Virus record (IMG/VR): IMGVR_UViG_3300046170_000211
Coordinates: 1 to 64,000 of that record
Length of the DNA stretch: 64,000 bases
Origin: a virus
Reading direction: 5' to 3' (one strand)
The first letter of the stretch is position 1, and every line of letters begins with the position of its first letter. Position numbers and translations under genes: made by a program. The notes below the pieces were generated by a model. It was not told where the DNA came from and ran no database searches. It saw nothing but the letters and a program-made list of their open reading frames with translations. This document shows, one piece after another, positions 1 through 8,360 of this stretch.

Positions 1-74
1 ACATTTGAGGATGGTCCCCCAAATTCTCCTCTGATATCGTTTAACGATAAAGATCCGCTACTAGGTAAAGTCAT
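1..74 (-). CDS. Virion/tail-type protein, N-terminus only (cut by window edge)
   Basis: Read on the minus strand from an ATG at 74, this frame stays open to base 1. It begins MTLPSSGSLSLNDIRGEFGG. Openings of the type M-(T/A)-L-P-S-S-G-x-(I/L)-S-L-x-D-I-R-x-E are common at the N-terminus of phage tail and fibre-associated virion proteins. The ATG overlaps the stop of the upstream gene as ATGA, which supports the start. Only 24 full codons are visible, so the function is inferred from the opening motif alone. Confidence 0.6.
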   Translation of the reverse strand, partial: MTLPSSGSLSLNDIRGEFGGPSSN

Positions 75-310
75 ACTGTCCTCGCTTCTTTAAAATAAAC
101 TAGACCTTCGTCAAAATCAAGTACATGAGGATTCTTTAACAAATCTTCTGGTGTTACCGCGCCCATACGTGCCCAGTTGGTGTGGCCATATTTGTTTTTA
201 CACAATTTATCTACTTGCTCAGAAGTAAGATTAACAAATAAATCAAGCTCCTGGTATGGAGCTCCCGTATCTTCTGGTATCCACTCTATTTCAAATTCTT
301 CTGTAGGCAC
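71..310 (-). CDS. Small conserved phage protein, unknown function
   Basis: A 79-residue acidic protein starting at a GTG. It has many Glu and Asp and no membrane segment. It overlaps the upstream gene by 25 bases and the downstream tail-type gene by an ATGA junction, so it sits inside a translationally coupled run. No domain is recognised. The GTG start is chosen because it opens the frame; a shorter in-frame ATG product is possible. Confidence 0.55.
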   Translation of the reverse strand: MPTEEFEIEWIPEDTGAPYQELDLFVNLTSEQVDKLCKNKYGHTNWARMGAVTPEDLLKNPHVLDFDEGLVYFKEARTV

Positions 311-468
311 TTTTCGTTATCTCTTTCCATTTGTTTTATTTTATTATCACGATGTTGTTTATCACTGAACACTCGTTCAGTATGTTTCTTGATATACTCA
401 ATATCAGCGTCTGTAAAAAATTTGTTCATGTTGCGTTTCTTGCGCGCTTTGGCAAGTGTACGACTCAT
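286..468 (-). CDS. Small basic protein, unknown function
   Basis: 60 residues, strongly basic and helical in character, starting MSRTLAKARKK. The ATG at 468 overlaps the stop of the upstream gene (GAATGAG junction), which favours this start, although Met14 could also serve. It has no recognisable domain. A nucleic-acid-binding role would fit its charge but is only a guess. Confidence 0.5.
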   Translation of the reverse strand: MSRTLAKARKKRNMNKFFTDADIEYIKKHTERVFSDKQHRDNKIKQMERDNEKCLQKNLK

Positions 469-833
469 TCTTTCATTGCATACGGATCCGTAGACAATTC
501 TCGCTGTCTTTTCTCCGGCTGCTTGCCCATAATAATCTCTTCCATGTTCTTGTGCAGGTAGTTTGCCATCTGACCAATAACATTGTCTTGTGATAGTGTG
601 TCGACTAATTCTTTCAATGACTCACCGTGTTGCAGACATCTTGATATAAGTTTACCACTTGCACGTAGTTCTCTATCTAAATAAGAATCTGTTGGTTTTA
701 GTTTAATCCAAAAAGCCATAGGCGTGAGCCCTGTTTTGTTTGCTGTATAATCTAGAATACCCACAACCCTTCTACCATCAATCGGTAGAGCGAAAGTTGC
801 ACTCATCATCCTATTCGGAATCTCTTTTCTCAC
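465..833 (-). CDS. TSCPD-like domain protein (ribonucleotide-reductase-related)
   Basis: About 122 residues from a GTG at 833, preceded by AAGGAG at good spacing. An ATG at 857 in the same frame would add eight residues, but that stretch contains the ribosome binding site itself. The C-terminal half (GKLISRCLQHGESLKELVDTL) resembles the TSCPD domain at the end of B12-dependent ribonucleotide reductases and related stand-alone proteins. No reductase catalytic subunit is visible nearby. The role is inferred by family resemblance only; it could be a regulatory or orphan domain. Confidence 0.45.
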   Translation of the reverse strand: MRKEIPNRMMSATFALPIDGRRVVGILDYTANKTGLTPMAFWIKLKPTDSYLDRELRASGKLISRCLQHGESLKELVDTLSQDNVIGQMANYLHKNMEEIIMGKQPEKRQRELSTDPYAMKE

Positions 834-843
834 CTTGTTCTCC

Positions 844-1059
844 TTATTCAAAATCATTTTTGTGTTCCTCGATAAATTGATACAAGTCGATATTAGTCTC
901 CTTCACCTGTTCTATCTCGCGCCACATTGTGTCTATAGTGTTCTCTAATTTAACGATATATCTAGAATTTACAATAATAACTATTAAACAAATAAATATT
1001 GTTAGACCTGCCAACAAAAAATTAATGTACGCTTTTAGTTCCGTAAGTATTTTCTTCAT
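844..1059 (-). CDS. Small membrane protein with coiled coil
   Basis: 71 residues. Residues about 11-31 form one hydrophobic membrane segment; the rest is a charged helix likely to form a coiled coil (KLENTIDTMWREIEQVKE). The topology (N-terminal anchor, charged tail) is like that of inner-membrane spanins, but no lysis partner is adjacent, so the role is open. GAGGAG lies about nine bases before the ATG. Confidence 0.55.
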   Translation of the reverse strand: MKKILTELKAYINFLLAGLTIFICLIVIIVNSRYIVKLENTIDTMWREIEQVKETNIDLYQFIEEHKNDFE

Positions 1060-1186
1060 TTTGAATTAACTCCTCTAGTTTTTGTTCCCACATTCGTTTC
1101 CATTCTGGGTCTTTAGCTCTTTCAGCTACTTTTTTTAATGAAGACACCCTCACTAAAAATATTATATATTCTTCGTCTTTAGGCAT
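1022..1186 (-). CDS. Small protein, unknown function (54 aa)
   Basis: An ATG at 1186 with AGGAGC just upstream opens 54 codons ending TAA at 1022. It begins MPKDEEYIIFLVRVSSLKK and contains a WKRMWEQKLEEL helix. It abuts the stop of the upstream oxygenase gene with no gap and overlaps the next gene by 38 bases, as expected for coupled phage genes. No family is recognised. Confidence 0.6.
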   Translation of the reverse strand: MPKDEEYIIFLVRVSSLKKVAERAKDPEWKRMWEQKLEELIQNEENTYGTKSVH

Positions 1187-1876
1187 TTATGCTCCTTTCG
1201 GCCATTTCATTTGATAAGCTTTTTGTTTACCATATGCATTGCTCCAGTGATGCCATTCATCGTAAGGCTTTGGAATATAGTCCCAAGATGAGAACATTAG
1301 GCTAATTCTATAACTATGCAAGAAACCAGCGGCGCTATGGTTTGAATTAACCGCGTGGTAAATAGGTTTGTTAAAAAATACTAAATGATTTTCTTTTGGT
1401 TTAATCTCAAGTTGCCTGCTCATATCTAAAGGTTTATAGCCTAAGTCTAAAACAGGTCTTCCTGGAACATACATGTTGTGGGGTAGTAAAACAAGTTCTC
1501 CACCTTTTAAATTGGGGTCTACTTTTACAAATAGTATGTGTGTATTTAAAGGAAACTCTTTTGGTGCTTCTGGTGGGTCTTCTTTATAACCATGTTCAAC
1601 ACAATAGTTTTTTAAAAAAATCTCATTAGCGTCAACATGCCAGGGAGTAAGTTGATCTTTTCTTATGTTCCTCATCCAATATTCTACATGATTATCTTGA
1701 CCTATGAGTTTTACTATTGCTTTTTCTATTTTGTTTCTAGGAGGAACATCTTTAGGTTTAAAGTTATAAGCTGGCCAATCTCCTACAGAGTCGCCAATAT
1801 ATTCTTGCAACTCTTCAAAGTCTCTTTGGCTTAAAACATTTTTTGCATATTTAATATGTTCAAAACTTTCTACCAT
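1187..1876 (-). CDS. Fe(II)/2-oxoglutarate-dependent oxygenase-like protein
   Basis: A 229-residue protein from the ATG at 1876, which has AGGAAG upstream; longer frames starting further out lack a good site and would overlap the previous gene. The iron-binding H-x-D is seen at about His80/Asp82 (TPWHVDANE). A distal histidine is likely in PIYHAVN, followed by an arginine in SYRISLMF that would bind 2-oxoglutarate. This pattern is typical of double-stranded beta-helix oxygenases that hydroxylate proteins, nucleic acids or small molecules. The substrate cannot be told. It is one of three such oxygenases in the window. Confidence 0.7.
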   Translation of the reverse strand: MVESFEHIKYAKNVLSQRDFEELQEYIGDSVGDWPAYNFKPKDVPPRNKIEKAIVKLIGQDNHVEYWMRNIRKDQLTPWHVDANEIFLKNYCVEHGYKEDPPEAPKEFPLNTHILFVKVDPNLKGGELVLLPHNMYVPGRPVLDLGYKPLDMSRQLEIKPKENHLVFFNKPIYHAVNSNHSAAGFLHSYRISLMFSSWDYIPKPYDEWHHWSNAYGKQKAYQMKWPKGA

Positions 1877-1898
1877 CCGTACTCTTCCTCTGGATCCA

Positions 1899-2120
1899 TT
1901 ATATTTTCTTCGCTTTCTTATGTATTGCCTCACGACCACCCTCTATATTTATACGAGTTTGGTTTTTCGGCAGCATTACATAACCATTATGTGTTATTAC
2001 TTCACCACCCATATGCATAAATTTTTCTTCGCATTGTGGACAATCTAGTTCCTTTTTTTGCACTTTTATATACCCGTTACCATCACAACGAGGACATATA
2101 GCTCTAACGCGCTCTACCAT
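1899..2120 (-). CDS. Zinc-ribbon / DnaJ-type cysteine protein
   Basis: 73 residues with CPRC and CPQC pairs (C-x2-C-x16-C-x2-C) in the first 30 residues, including a C-DGNGYI stretch like DnaJ zinc repeats. Such small zinc ribbons in phages usually bind nucleic acid or protein partners. It overlaps the preceding ribbon-helix-helix-like gene by 17 bases. No enzymatic part is present. Confidence 0.6.
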   Translation of the reverse strand: MVERVRAICPRCDGNGYIKVQKKELDCPQCEEKFMHMGGEVITHNGYVMLPKNQTRINIEGGREAIHKKAKKI

Positions 2121-2268
2121 TTTTCTTTTTTACTTCTTTATCTAATAAAAACTCTATTACTTTCTGTATACTAACAGGAACCTCAAAACGGTTTTCTGCT
2201 AATGTTTTCAATTGATTATGTGTAGCCACAGAGACTGACACTGATTTAAAACTGCTTATATCTGGCAT
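2104..2268 (-). CDS. Small ribbon-helix-helix-like protein (54 aa)
   Basis: An ATG at 2268 opens 54 codons ending TAG at 2104, with GGAGAAAG upstream. The order is a short alternating strand (SFKSVSVSVAT), a helix (HNQLKTLAENR), a turn (FEVPVSI) and a second helix (QKVIEFLLDKEV). This is the plan of CopG/Arc ribbon-helix-helix DNA-binding proteins. It is the first gene after a good promoter (2301-2330), so autoregulation is plausible but unproven. Confidence 0.6.
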   Translation of the reverse strand: MPDISSFKSVSVSVATHNQLKTLAENRFEVPVSIQKVIEFLLDKEVKKKNGRAR

Positions 2269-2300
2269 GTTTCTTTCTCCTTGTTGTGTTATTATATGGG

Positions 2301-2330
2301 ATTATATACAGCAATTATTATATTTGACAA
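2301..2330 (-). promoter_or_regulatory. Sigma70-type promoter upstream of the RHH-like gene
   Basis: On the minus strand TTGTCA (2325-2330) is followed after 18 bases by a perfect TATAAT (2301-2306). It lies 33 bases before the start at 2268, in the only real gap between the polymerase and the small genes to its left. It would drive the genes from 2268 to the left edge. Confidence 0.6.
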
Positions 2331-2374
2331 TAGTTTATTTTAAATTATTATACAAAAATCTCTCTCACCTTCAT

Positions 2375-2410
2375 ATGTCGGGTGTTTTTTATTCCTTTAG
2401 CATCCGACAT
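2375..2410 (-). terminator. Stem-loop directly after the DNA polymerase gene
   Basis: A 10-base arm (2375-2384) pairs with 2401-2410 with one G/U-type mismatch around a 16-base loop. The right arm overlaps the polymerase stop codon. No clean U-run follows, so it may be a weak terminator, an RNA-processing site or an operator next to the promoter at 2301-2330. Confidence 0.45.
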
Positions 2411-4269
2411 TAAGATATATCTCCCCAACAACTACCTTTCTCATAGTCAATTTTATTTGGAACGCTAAGCTCTACTGCGTTCTCCATTATTTCAATAATC
2501 TTTTCAGCCTTTTCAGGTGACTCAACAGAAAAATCTAGTTCATCATGTATCTGTATGTGAGGTATGATCCCTTCTTTCCACAAATCAACCATAGCTTTCT
2601 TTGTCATGTCTGCTGCTGATCCTTGTATTAATTTGTTTAATGCTTTGTAAGTAAAGGCTCTTTTAATTCCCGGGCCATGTTCCCTGAGAGCCTCTGCATG
2701 GGGCAATGGCTTATGTATTCCATAAGAGCGAGGCTGCCATAGATCAAAGTGACAAACCCTACCACCTATCGTTCTAATCTTACCACTGTCTTCTGCCCGT
2801 CTAGAAACTGCTTCGGATATCATCTTAACAAACGGGGCATTAGAGTGATAATTTTTTATCAACTCTTCAGCCTCGTCTATCATTAATCCTAGTTCCGACA
2901 TTAATTTGTTTTTACCCATACCATACATGATACCAAGGTTAATTGTTTTAGCCTGCTTACGTTCAATACCAGCCATCTCAGCAATCATCTCATGGAAGTC
3001 TGCTTCGCCTTTGTTATATGCATCTACAATCGTTCTTGAGCCTTCTAAACCTAATATGTGTGCGTAGTGTACTAGTATTCTAGGCTCTTGTTGACTGTAG
3101 TCAAAGCAGCCCCAGTGTGTTTTCTCTTCTGGAATAAATATACCACGTATCAATGGCCCTAATGTTTTATGTCTTGCAGGTATCTGTTGAAGATTGGGAT
3201 TACTGTAACTAAAACGACCGGTTACAGTACCCCCATCATCAGACCTAATCTGATTTATATCACTATGTATTCTACCTTTGTGTTCATGCTTTAATATTGT
3301 CTCAATAAAAGTTGTATTCATTTTATTTAACTCACGACAATTAACAATCATTCCTGGTAGTTCGTGTGGATGTTCTTTTAAAAAGTTTTTTGTAAATGTA
3401 GGATTACCTTCTTTAGTTCTTTCATAACTAATCTTTAATTCATCAAACGCTTTAGCTACAGAAGCTGCAGACCATATCTCTATGTCAAAACCAACTAAAC
3501 CTATCATGTCTTTTCTAATTGATTTTTCAGAAGACTCTAAAGACTTTCTAAGCGCAGCAGCCTTATCTAAGTCAACTCTTACTCCTCTAAATTTCATGTC
3601 AACTAATGCAGGAAACAAATCAGTTTCCATATTAAATATTTGCCATAGATCTTGCTGTGTTAATTCATGTTTCATTGCTTGCCACAATTTTAAAGTAGAC
3701 TCAGCGTCCTGTTCTGCATACTCACCAACATACATTGCTGGCATTCTCCACATCTCAGACTTAGGGTTTACACCCCAGGCCTTTGCTGCTTCTTGTAATA
3801 ACTTTTCGTTTTTACCTATACCTGTATATTGTTTTGCTAGACCATCTAATGTAAAACCCCAACGATTTTCATCGACTAAACTTGCCGCTATCATTGTGTC
3901 ATAGATTCTACCATTAATATTTAGACCTGCAGAGCGTATCCAAGATACATCGTACATTGCATTGTGAAATATTTTATCCGAGTCTGTTTTTAATAGTTTT
4001 TGAAACCATCTCATAACTACTTTCTTATCAAGACAACCTCTATTGTCTTCATGCGCTATAGGAAAGTATCCTTTCCAACCTTCAACAGCTACAGCTATTC
4101 CAACTATCTCTCCATCGCCCCGTACAGAACCTGATCCCATTTTTAATAGATTAGGGTCTCTTGTTTCTAAATCGATTGCAATTTCTTTGTGGCCAGTTAA
4201 ATCTGGCAAAGATGTTGGTGGCACCCAATCAGTATCTGGTGCAAATAACGGAGGCTGTATTTTTCTCAA
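2410..4269 (-). CDS. polA-like: DNA polymerase, family A, with 3'-5' exonuclease domain
   Basis: 619 residues, the length of compact phage family A polymerases without a 5'-3' exonuclease. Exonuclease motifs: DLE at 33-35, NAMYD with Asp107, and YAEQD with Asp188. Polymerase motif A is FDYSQQEPR (Asp390), motif B is RKQAKTINLGIMYG with Leu445 at the place of E. coli Phe762, and motif C is HDE with Asp576. It replicates the phage genome together with the nearby helicase, primase and SSB-like protein. The Leu at the 762-equivalent position is a recognised natural variant in marine viral polymerases. The gene ends in a stem-loop and overlaps the DUF3310 gene by four bases. Confidence 0.95.
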   Translation of the reverse strand: MRKIQPPLFAPDTDWVPPTSLPDLTGHKEIAIDLETRDPNLLKMGSGSVRGDGEIVGIAVAVEGWKGYFPIAHEDNRGCLDKKVVMRWFQKLLKTDSDKIFHNAMYDVSWIRSAGLNINGRIYDTMIAASLVDENRWGFTLDGLAKQYTGIGKNEKLLQEAAKAWGVNPKSEMWRMPAMYVGEYAEQDAESTLKLWQAMKHELTQQDLWQIFNMETDLFPALVDMKFRGVRVDLDKAAALRKSLESSEKSIRKDMIGLVGFDIEIWSAASVAKAFDELKISYERTKEGNPTFTKNFLKEHPHELPGMIVNCRELNKMNTTFIETILKHEHKGRIHSDINQIRSDDGGTVTGRFSYSNPNLQQIPARHKTLGPLIRGIFIPEEKTHWGCFDYSQQEPRILVHYAHILGLEGSRTIVDAYNKGEADFHEMIAEMAGIERKQAKTINLGIMYGMGKNKLMSELGLMIDEAEELIKNYHSNAPFVKMISEAVSRRAEDSGKIRTIGGRVCHFDLWQPRSYGIHKPLPHAEALREHGPGIKRAFTYKALNKLIQGSAADMTKKAMVDLWKEGIIPHIQIHDELDFSVESPEKAEKIIEIMENAVELSVPNKIDYEKGSCWGDIS

Positions 4270-4475
4270 CTATAATCTCTTTCGATAATCATTTCTATGT
4301 AATGTATCGCCTTCTCTAGATCTTGTTTACCGCTTCCCTTATGCGGGTGTCTCATAATATACTTTATAGCATTTCCTTCAGCAAATAACAAATTGTTTTT
4401 ATTGATGAATTCCGCTGGTTGTATCTTATAATGGTTGTAATGACTACCCCCGATTTGTTTTTTTAATGATTTCAT
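4266..4475 (-). CDS. DUF3310 family protein
   Basis: 69 residues with the family's hallmark order: GGSHY near residue 9, then IQPAEFI, a GNAIKYIMRH helix, KGSGKQDLEKAIHYIEM. DUF3310 proteins are widespread in phage replication blocks and are sometimes labelled nucleotide-kinase-like, but no biochemical role is firmly established. It overlaps the polymerase start and the upstream HNH-like gene by ATGA-type junctions. Confidence 0.8.
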   Translation of the reverse strand: MKSLKKQIGGSHYNHYKIQPAEFINKNNLLFAEGNAIKYIMRHPHKGSGKQDLEKAIHYIEMIIERDYS

Positions 4476-4942
4476 TGTACTAACCCTCCTGAAAAATACA
4501 TCTTTCGTTCCGGACGTTTTTGTCTTTCAATATATTTTTCTATAATAATTTTGCAATCTTCAACTCTAATGTTACTTTTCCTATCGTTAAAATCCCAACG
4601 ACAAAAAACAATATTATTTTTTGTGTAACCAACATCAGAGTCAAACCTATCAATAGACAATAAATCTGGTGGTGCTGAATGTTTTTTCTTTGCTCCTTTA
4701 ACAGCAAGTTTTCTAACTATGCGAAAAGGTTTACCTGTATAATAACAATTCCAACCATATTTTTTCTTATGCTCTTCCCATAACTCAAAAAACTCTTCAC
4801 GTGTTATATCGTTTTTTAATGACTGCAGTTTTCCCTTTCCCCTTTTTTTAAGGTCATTCCATTTTGAAATTAAAAAACCATTTTCAGTATTTAAATACTT
4901 AATGTTTTGTTCTCTACGGTCTTCTTTGTTTTTGTAAGGCAT
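4472..4942 (-). CDS. HNH-like endonuclease (probable)
   Basis: 156 residues, basic. The core looks like a His-Me finger: Cys66 in CYYTGKPF, then LLSIDRFDSDVGYTKNNIVFCRWDFNDRKS (written here as two parts: SIDRFDSDVGYT and KNNIVFCRWDFND). SIDR-x-D-x-x-x-G-Y-T-x-x-N-I-V is a common signature of phage HNH proteins. A free-standing homing-type nuclease or a replication nuclease are both possible. The canonical catalytic His is not obvious, so activity is uncertain. Confidence 0.6.
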   Translation of the reverse strand: MPYKNKEDRREQNIKYLNTENGFLISKWNDLKKRGKGKLQSLKNDITREEFFELWEEHKKKYGWNCYYTGKPFRIVRKLAVKGAKKKHSAPPDLLSIDRFDSDVGYTKNNIVFCRWDFNDRKSNIRVEDCKIIIEKYIERQKRPERKMYFSGGLVQ

Positions 4943-6456
4943 TAAAGTATATAGGCCCTTTCGTAGTTTCTTGGTTCTAAAATATGTAGTTCTTGTTTTG
5001 CTCTTGTAACAGCAACGTAAAACAATCTATGTAACTCATCTGGATCGACGTCATTGTTGTCTACAGCTGTTTTAGTTATGTCTGGTAAAACTAAAACATT
5101 ATCTGCCTCACCACCTTTAGCTCCGTGTATTGTTGACATTGTTATACGTGGTGTCTTTGTAATCTTTTCACTATTGGCTAACATATTTCTTATGTAGTTT
5201 TCTCTGTACGTATCTAAACCTGCAAAAGCTTTGTACCAAACATCTCTAGTTTGTAATCCATGTTCCGCGACGCACTGTTCACTAGTATATCTAAAATCTG
5301 AATGAAAAGTTTTACCTTTTTTATATCCCTTTGCTACGTTGTCACCTAGATACGAATACAAATTCTTTAACTGTAATAAATTTAGTTCCTGTTCTGATTC
5401 TCTCCACGCCTCCCAGTTTTGAATAGCCATAAGTAAATCTACAGGTATAGAGTTTCTACCTTTATGTGAGAAATACCATCCTTGCAGTTCACATAAGTCT
5501 TTAATATCATCTAAAAAATAATTTGCAGACGCCAGCACTAGCCACTCGCCTTCGCTCATGTCCACTTGTGTGATGTCTGAATACCTATTCAATTTACCTG
5601 TAGTAGATTTAGGTTTGTATTCTTTATCATACCTGTTCTCTACTCTTTGTATTATGCTTTGTGATAGCTCATGTATAGGTCCACCAGGAATACGATAGGA
5701 TTGATCTAGAACTGTGATATCGTCAACTTCGTCCCTGAGCGCGATGAAATGATCCACATCGGCGCCTGCCCATCTGAATATAGCCTGGTCATCATCACCT
5801 GCGATGTAAGTCTTATCAGCTCTGCTCCAGAGGGCTCGTACCATTTTCCATTGGAGAGGAGATAAATCTTGGGCCTCGTCAATGAAGAGGACAGTAAACC
5901 CTGGAGCCACATCTTCGACAATAAACCTGTGTAACATATCTCCATAGTCTATAAGACCTTTTTCTTTTTTATACCTAGTTAATTCTCTATCTAAAAGATA
6001 CAGCGTATCTCTTTCTATATCAAGGTAATGTGTGTTCTCGTCATACACATCCATTAAATCTCTGTCAGTTGCTCTAGCTTTTTCTATAAGTTGTAGATAC
6101 TCATTATCAGATGTAAACGTGCCGTCTTCTTCACTGTTGTATACCTTCTTTATTGTAATAGGTATGCCACACTTACTGCCAAAATCTTTATAGTCAGCTG
6201 ACTGCATGACTCTAGACTTACTGAGACCTAGCGCACCAAACGCCAGTGAATGTAATGTTCTAAAATATGGAAAGTCTTTTTCATCTAGACCAAACTTTTC
6301 TACTGCTCTTTGTTTTGCTTCGTTAGCTGCTTTCTTTGTAAAAGAAAAATAACCAATTCTTTTAGTATCAACACCAGACTTGATAAACTCATCTACTAAA
6401 TCTAATAGTGTAGTTGTTTTACCTGTACCTGGTGGTCCTAAAATAATTGTTTTCAT
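4942..6456 (-). CDS. Superfamily 1 (UvrD/Rep-type) DNA helicase
   Basis: 504 residues. All main SF1A motifs are visible: Walker A GPPGTGKT (7-14), motif Ia FSFTKKAANE (38-46), motif II DEAQ (193-196), motif III GDDDQAIF (220-227), motif IV QSYR (252-255), motif V STIHGAKGGE (from 441), motif VI LFYVAVTRA (479-487). It unwinds DNA with ATP, most likely at the phage fork or in recombination. It is shorter than cellular UvrD because the inserted 2B domain is small. A stretch near 5690-5930 uses visibly more G/C-ending codons than the rest. Confidence 0.92.
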   Translation of the reverse strand: MKTIILGPPGTGKTTTLLDLVDEFIKSGVDTKRIGYFSFTKKAANEAKQRAVEKFGLDEKDFPYFRTLHSLAFGALGLSKSRVMQSADYKDFGSKCGIPITIKKVYNSEEDGTFTSDNEYLQLIEKARATDRDLMDVYDENTHYLDIERDTLYLLDRELTRYKKEKGLIDYGDMLHRFIVEDVAPGFTVLFIDEAQDLSPLQWKMVRALWSRADKTYIAGDDDQAIFRWAGADVDHFIALRDEVDDITVLDQSYRIPGGPIHELSQSIIQRVENRYDKEYKPKSTTGKLNRYSDITQVDMSEGEWLVLASANYFLDDIKDLCELQGWYFSHKGRNSIPVDLLMAIQNWEAWRESEQELNLLQLKNLYSYLGDNVAKGYKKGKTFHSDFRYTSEQCVAEHGLQTRDVWYKAFAGLDTYRENYIRNMLANSEKITKTPRITMSTIHGAKGGEADNVLVLPDITKTAVDNNDVDPDELHRLFYVAVTRAKQELHILEPRNYERAYIL

Positions 6457-6611
6457 TTATCTACGTTCCCATGATAGACAATTACAACCGCTGTACAGTT
6501 AGGACATGATAAGTTTGTCATGATCATATGTTGCTCTTCATCGTTGTCTTCCCACTCAGTGTCGTGGTCACCACCCCATATTAATTCGTGATTGCAGCTC
6601 CAACACTTCAT
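6453..6611 (-). CDS. Small zinc-ribbon protein (52 aa)
   Basis: An ATG at 6611 opens 52 codons ending TGA at 6453. It begins MKCWSCNHEL and later has SCPNC, giving a C-x2-C...C-x2-C zinc ribbon. The start shares its A with the primase stop (TAATG) and the stop overlaps the helicase ATG (ATGA), so it is coupled to both. Probably an accessory of the replication proteins. Confidence 0.7.
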   Translation of the reverse strand: MKCWSCNHELIWGGDHDTEWEDNDEEQHMIMTNLSCPNCTAVVIVYHGNVDK

Positions 6612-8134
6612 TAGAAAGGTGTCTCCGTATATTTCTCTTGAGTTACATCTACGTCATACTTTGTCATAGCTTTTATCTTAACAACCCTAGGAGTTTGATT
6701 CTTTAGTTTCATTCTTATTTCATCTACAAAAGAATCTAATTGTTTAATTAAATTACCTGTCTTAATCTTATCAACTTCCCAGTTGTTTCTTTTTGCAAAA
6801 CTAAAGAAGTCATCCATTCTAAAATGTGTAAACCCTTCTTCATCGGTCCACGCTGATTTATTCAGTATGTCTTCTTTCTTTCTCGCTTGTGATCTGTGAA
6901 TTGTAAAGTCATACAATAAGTTTTCTAACTGCTCGTTATGCTTCAATGATTCTAGTGGTTCTATTTCTTCCAAACTATTCATCAATGCTTTTAAATATAT
7001 CTCTCTCCAATCTTTTGCCTTAGGTATCGGAGATACAATGTTTGCTTGATCTAATACTGCTATTGCAAACAAATTAGGATTGTGCAACTGCTCTGTCTTA
7101 AGTTCTATTCTTTTACCTGCCACATTTAAAAACCATTGTGGTGGATTAGAGTTTATCTTTGTTAGTGTATCCATCTCTGGCATTTGCTCTTCTTCAAAAC
7201 CTACACCAAACTTTTTAGTTCTACATTTTGCAGGATTACATACTCCACATATCGGTTGGTCTTTACACCTGTACTTGTCATAGCCACGTTTACCAACAGA
7301 AGCCATCAATGCTTTTACTTCCTGGAAACCTAATGGAGGATTCATCCATTTAGAATTATCCTCTAAAACTTTATCTTCCCAGTTATCCGGGTTAGCTTGT
7401 TTATGATATACAGCTACGTTAAACAATGCATTATTACGCGATCCTTCACCAAAACCTTCATCAGCTAATGTGTTTAAACAAGGTGGACCATCCTTAAAAG
7501 CTTCGTTAGTTTCTAACTTCTGCTTTACAACTATTGACTGTACTTCTTCTTTAGTTTGTGACCACTCGTCGTATATAGAATAGAACTCTTCTAAAGTAGC
7601 TGCTTCACCACCTGCTTTAAAAGTATATCTAAGTCCTTCTATGTCTCCATGATATGGTAAGTTTAAAAAGTTTCCTGTATCTCCACGCTCCACGAGTATC
7701 TCTGTCTGTTTAGGAAATATCTCACTACCTCCAAAACCTAACGCATCAGACATAGCTTTTAGTTTTGATTGCATCAACGATGCAGATATAAATTCTTTTG
7801 TAAATAGAAACAAATGTGCGCCACCAGACTTAGACCTAAATGTGACTAAAGGAAAACCTAATCCTTTTATATTTCTCATGATAGCCATGTGGTCGAGATT
7901 GTATTGATCAACATCAATACAACCCCAACGACATTCATTGTTTTCGTTAATAGGTATTACACCTAGAGCAGGATCTTTCCCGTCTATGTGATCTTGCCAA
8001 AAATGATCTGGTATTGGTTCTCTTTTAATAAATGCTTTACCAACAGCTTTACCTTTGTCTGTTGTTTCACCTGATAATATTAATTGTCCGTAGGCACTAT
8101 TATTGCCTTCAAATATATCCTTAAATTTTTGCAT
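6611..8134 (-). CDS. Archaeo-eukaryotic primase-like protein (prim-pol type)
   Basis: 507 residues. The N-terminal half carries an AEP-type core: acidic motif I in CIDVDQYN (Asp74, Asp76), motif II SGGAH (103-107), and a later GNFLNLPYHG (154-163), as in the primase domain found in TOTE-type and phage primases. The central part has a four-cysteine cluster (RCKDQPICGVCNPAKC) that may bind zinc or an iron-sulfur cluster. The C-terminal third is helical and unassigned. It would make primers for the family A polymerase. No hexameric DnaB-type helicase domain is visible in it. Confidence 0.8.
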   Translation of the reverse strand: MQKFKDIFEGNNSAYGQLILSGETTDKGKAVGKAFIKREPIPDHFWQDHIDGKDPALGVIPINENNECRWGCIDVDQYNLDHMAIMRNIKGLGFPLVTFRSKSGGAHLFLFTKEFISASLMQSKLKAMSDALGFGGSEIFPKQTEILVERGDTGNFLNLPYHGDIEGLRYTFKAGGEAATLEEFYSIYDEWSQTKEEVQSIVVKQKLETNEAFKDGPPCLNTLADEGFGEGSRNNALFNVAVYHKQANPDNWEDKVLEDNSKWMNPPLGFQEVKALMASVGKRGYDKYRCKDQPICGVCNPAKCRTKKFGVGFEEEQMPEMDTLTKINSNPPQWFLNVAGKRIELKTEQLHNPNLFAIAVLDQANIVSPIPKAKDWREIYLKALMNSLEEIEPLESLKHNEQLENLLYDFTIHRSQARKKEDILNKSAWTDEEGFTHFRMDDFFSFAKRNNWEVDKIKTGNLIKQLDSFVDEIRMKLKNQTPRVVKIKAMTKYDVDVTQEKYTETPF

Positions 8135-8360
8135 ACTCTTTATTGTACTCTCTTTGATACTCTCTTACTTTGTCTCTATTTTTTTCTCTATACTCACGAT
8201 AGTATTCGCGAGTCTTTCTTCGCTTATATTCTTTTCCCTCCGGACTGTCTAGAATTAAATTAATTCGCTCTTTCAGCCGTTTATTTTCTTTTCTTAACGT
8301 ATCCATCGTCTTCTTACGATAGTAACGCATTTGATAAAATGATTCTCTGCTTCTTTTCAT
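8121..8360 (-). CDS. Basic coiled-coil protein, unknown function
   Basis: 79 residues almost entirely helical, rich in Arg, Lys, Glu and Tyr, with repeating RE-Y/K patterns (REYYREYREKNRDKVREYQ). This is a coiled-coil, nucleic-acid-binding type composition. It overlaps the primase start by 14 bases and is the first gene after the terminator at 8361-8401. The function is unknown. Confidence 0.6.
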   Translation of the reverse strand: MKRSRESFYQMRYYRKKTMDTLRKENKRLKERINLILDSPEGKEYKRRKTREYYREYREKNRDKVREYQREYNKEYAKI

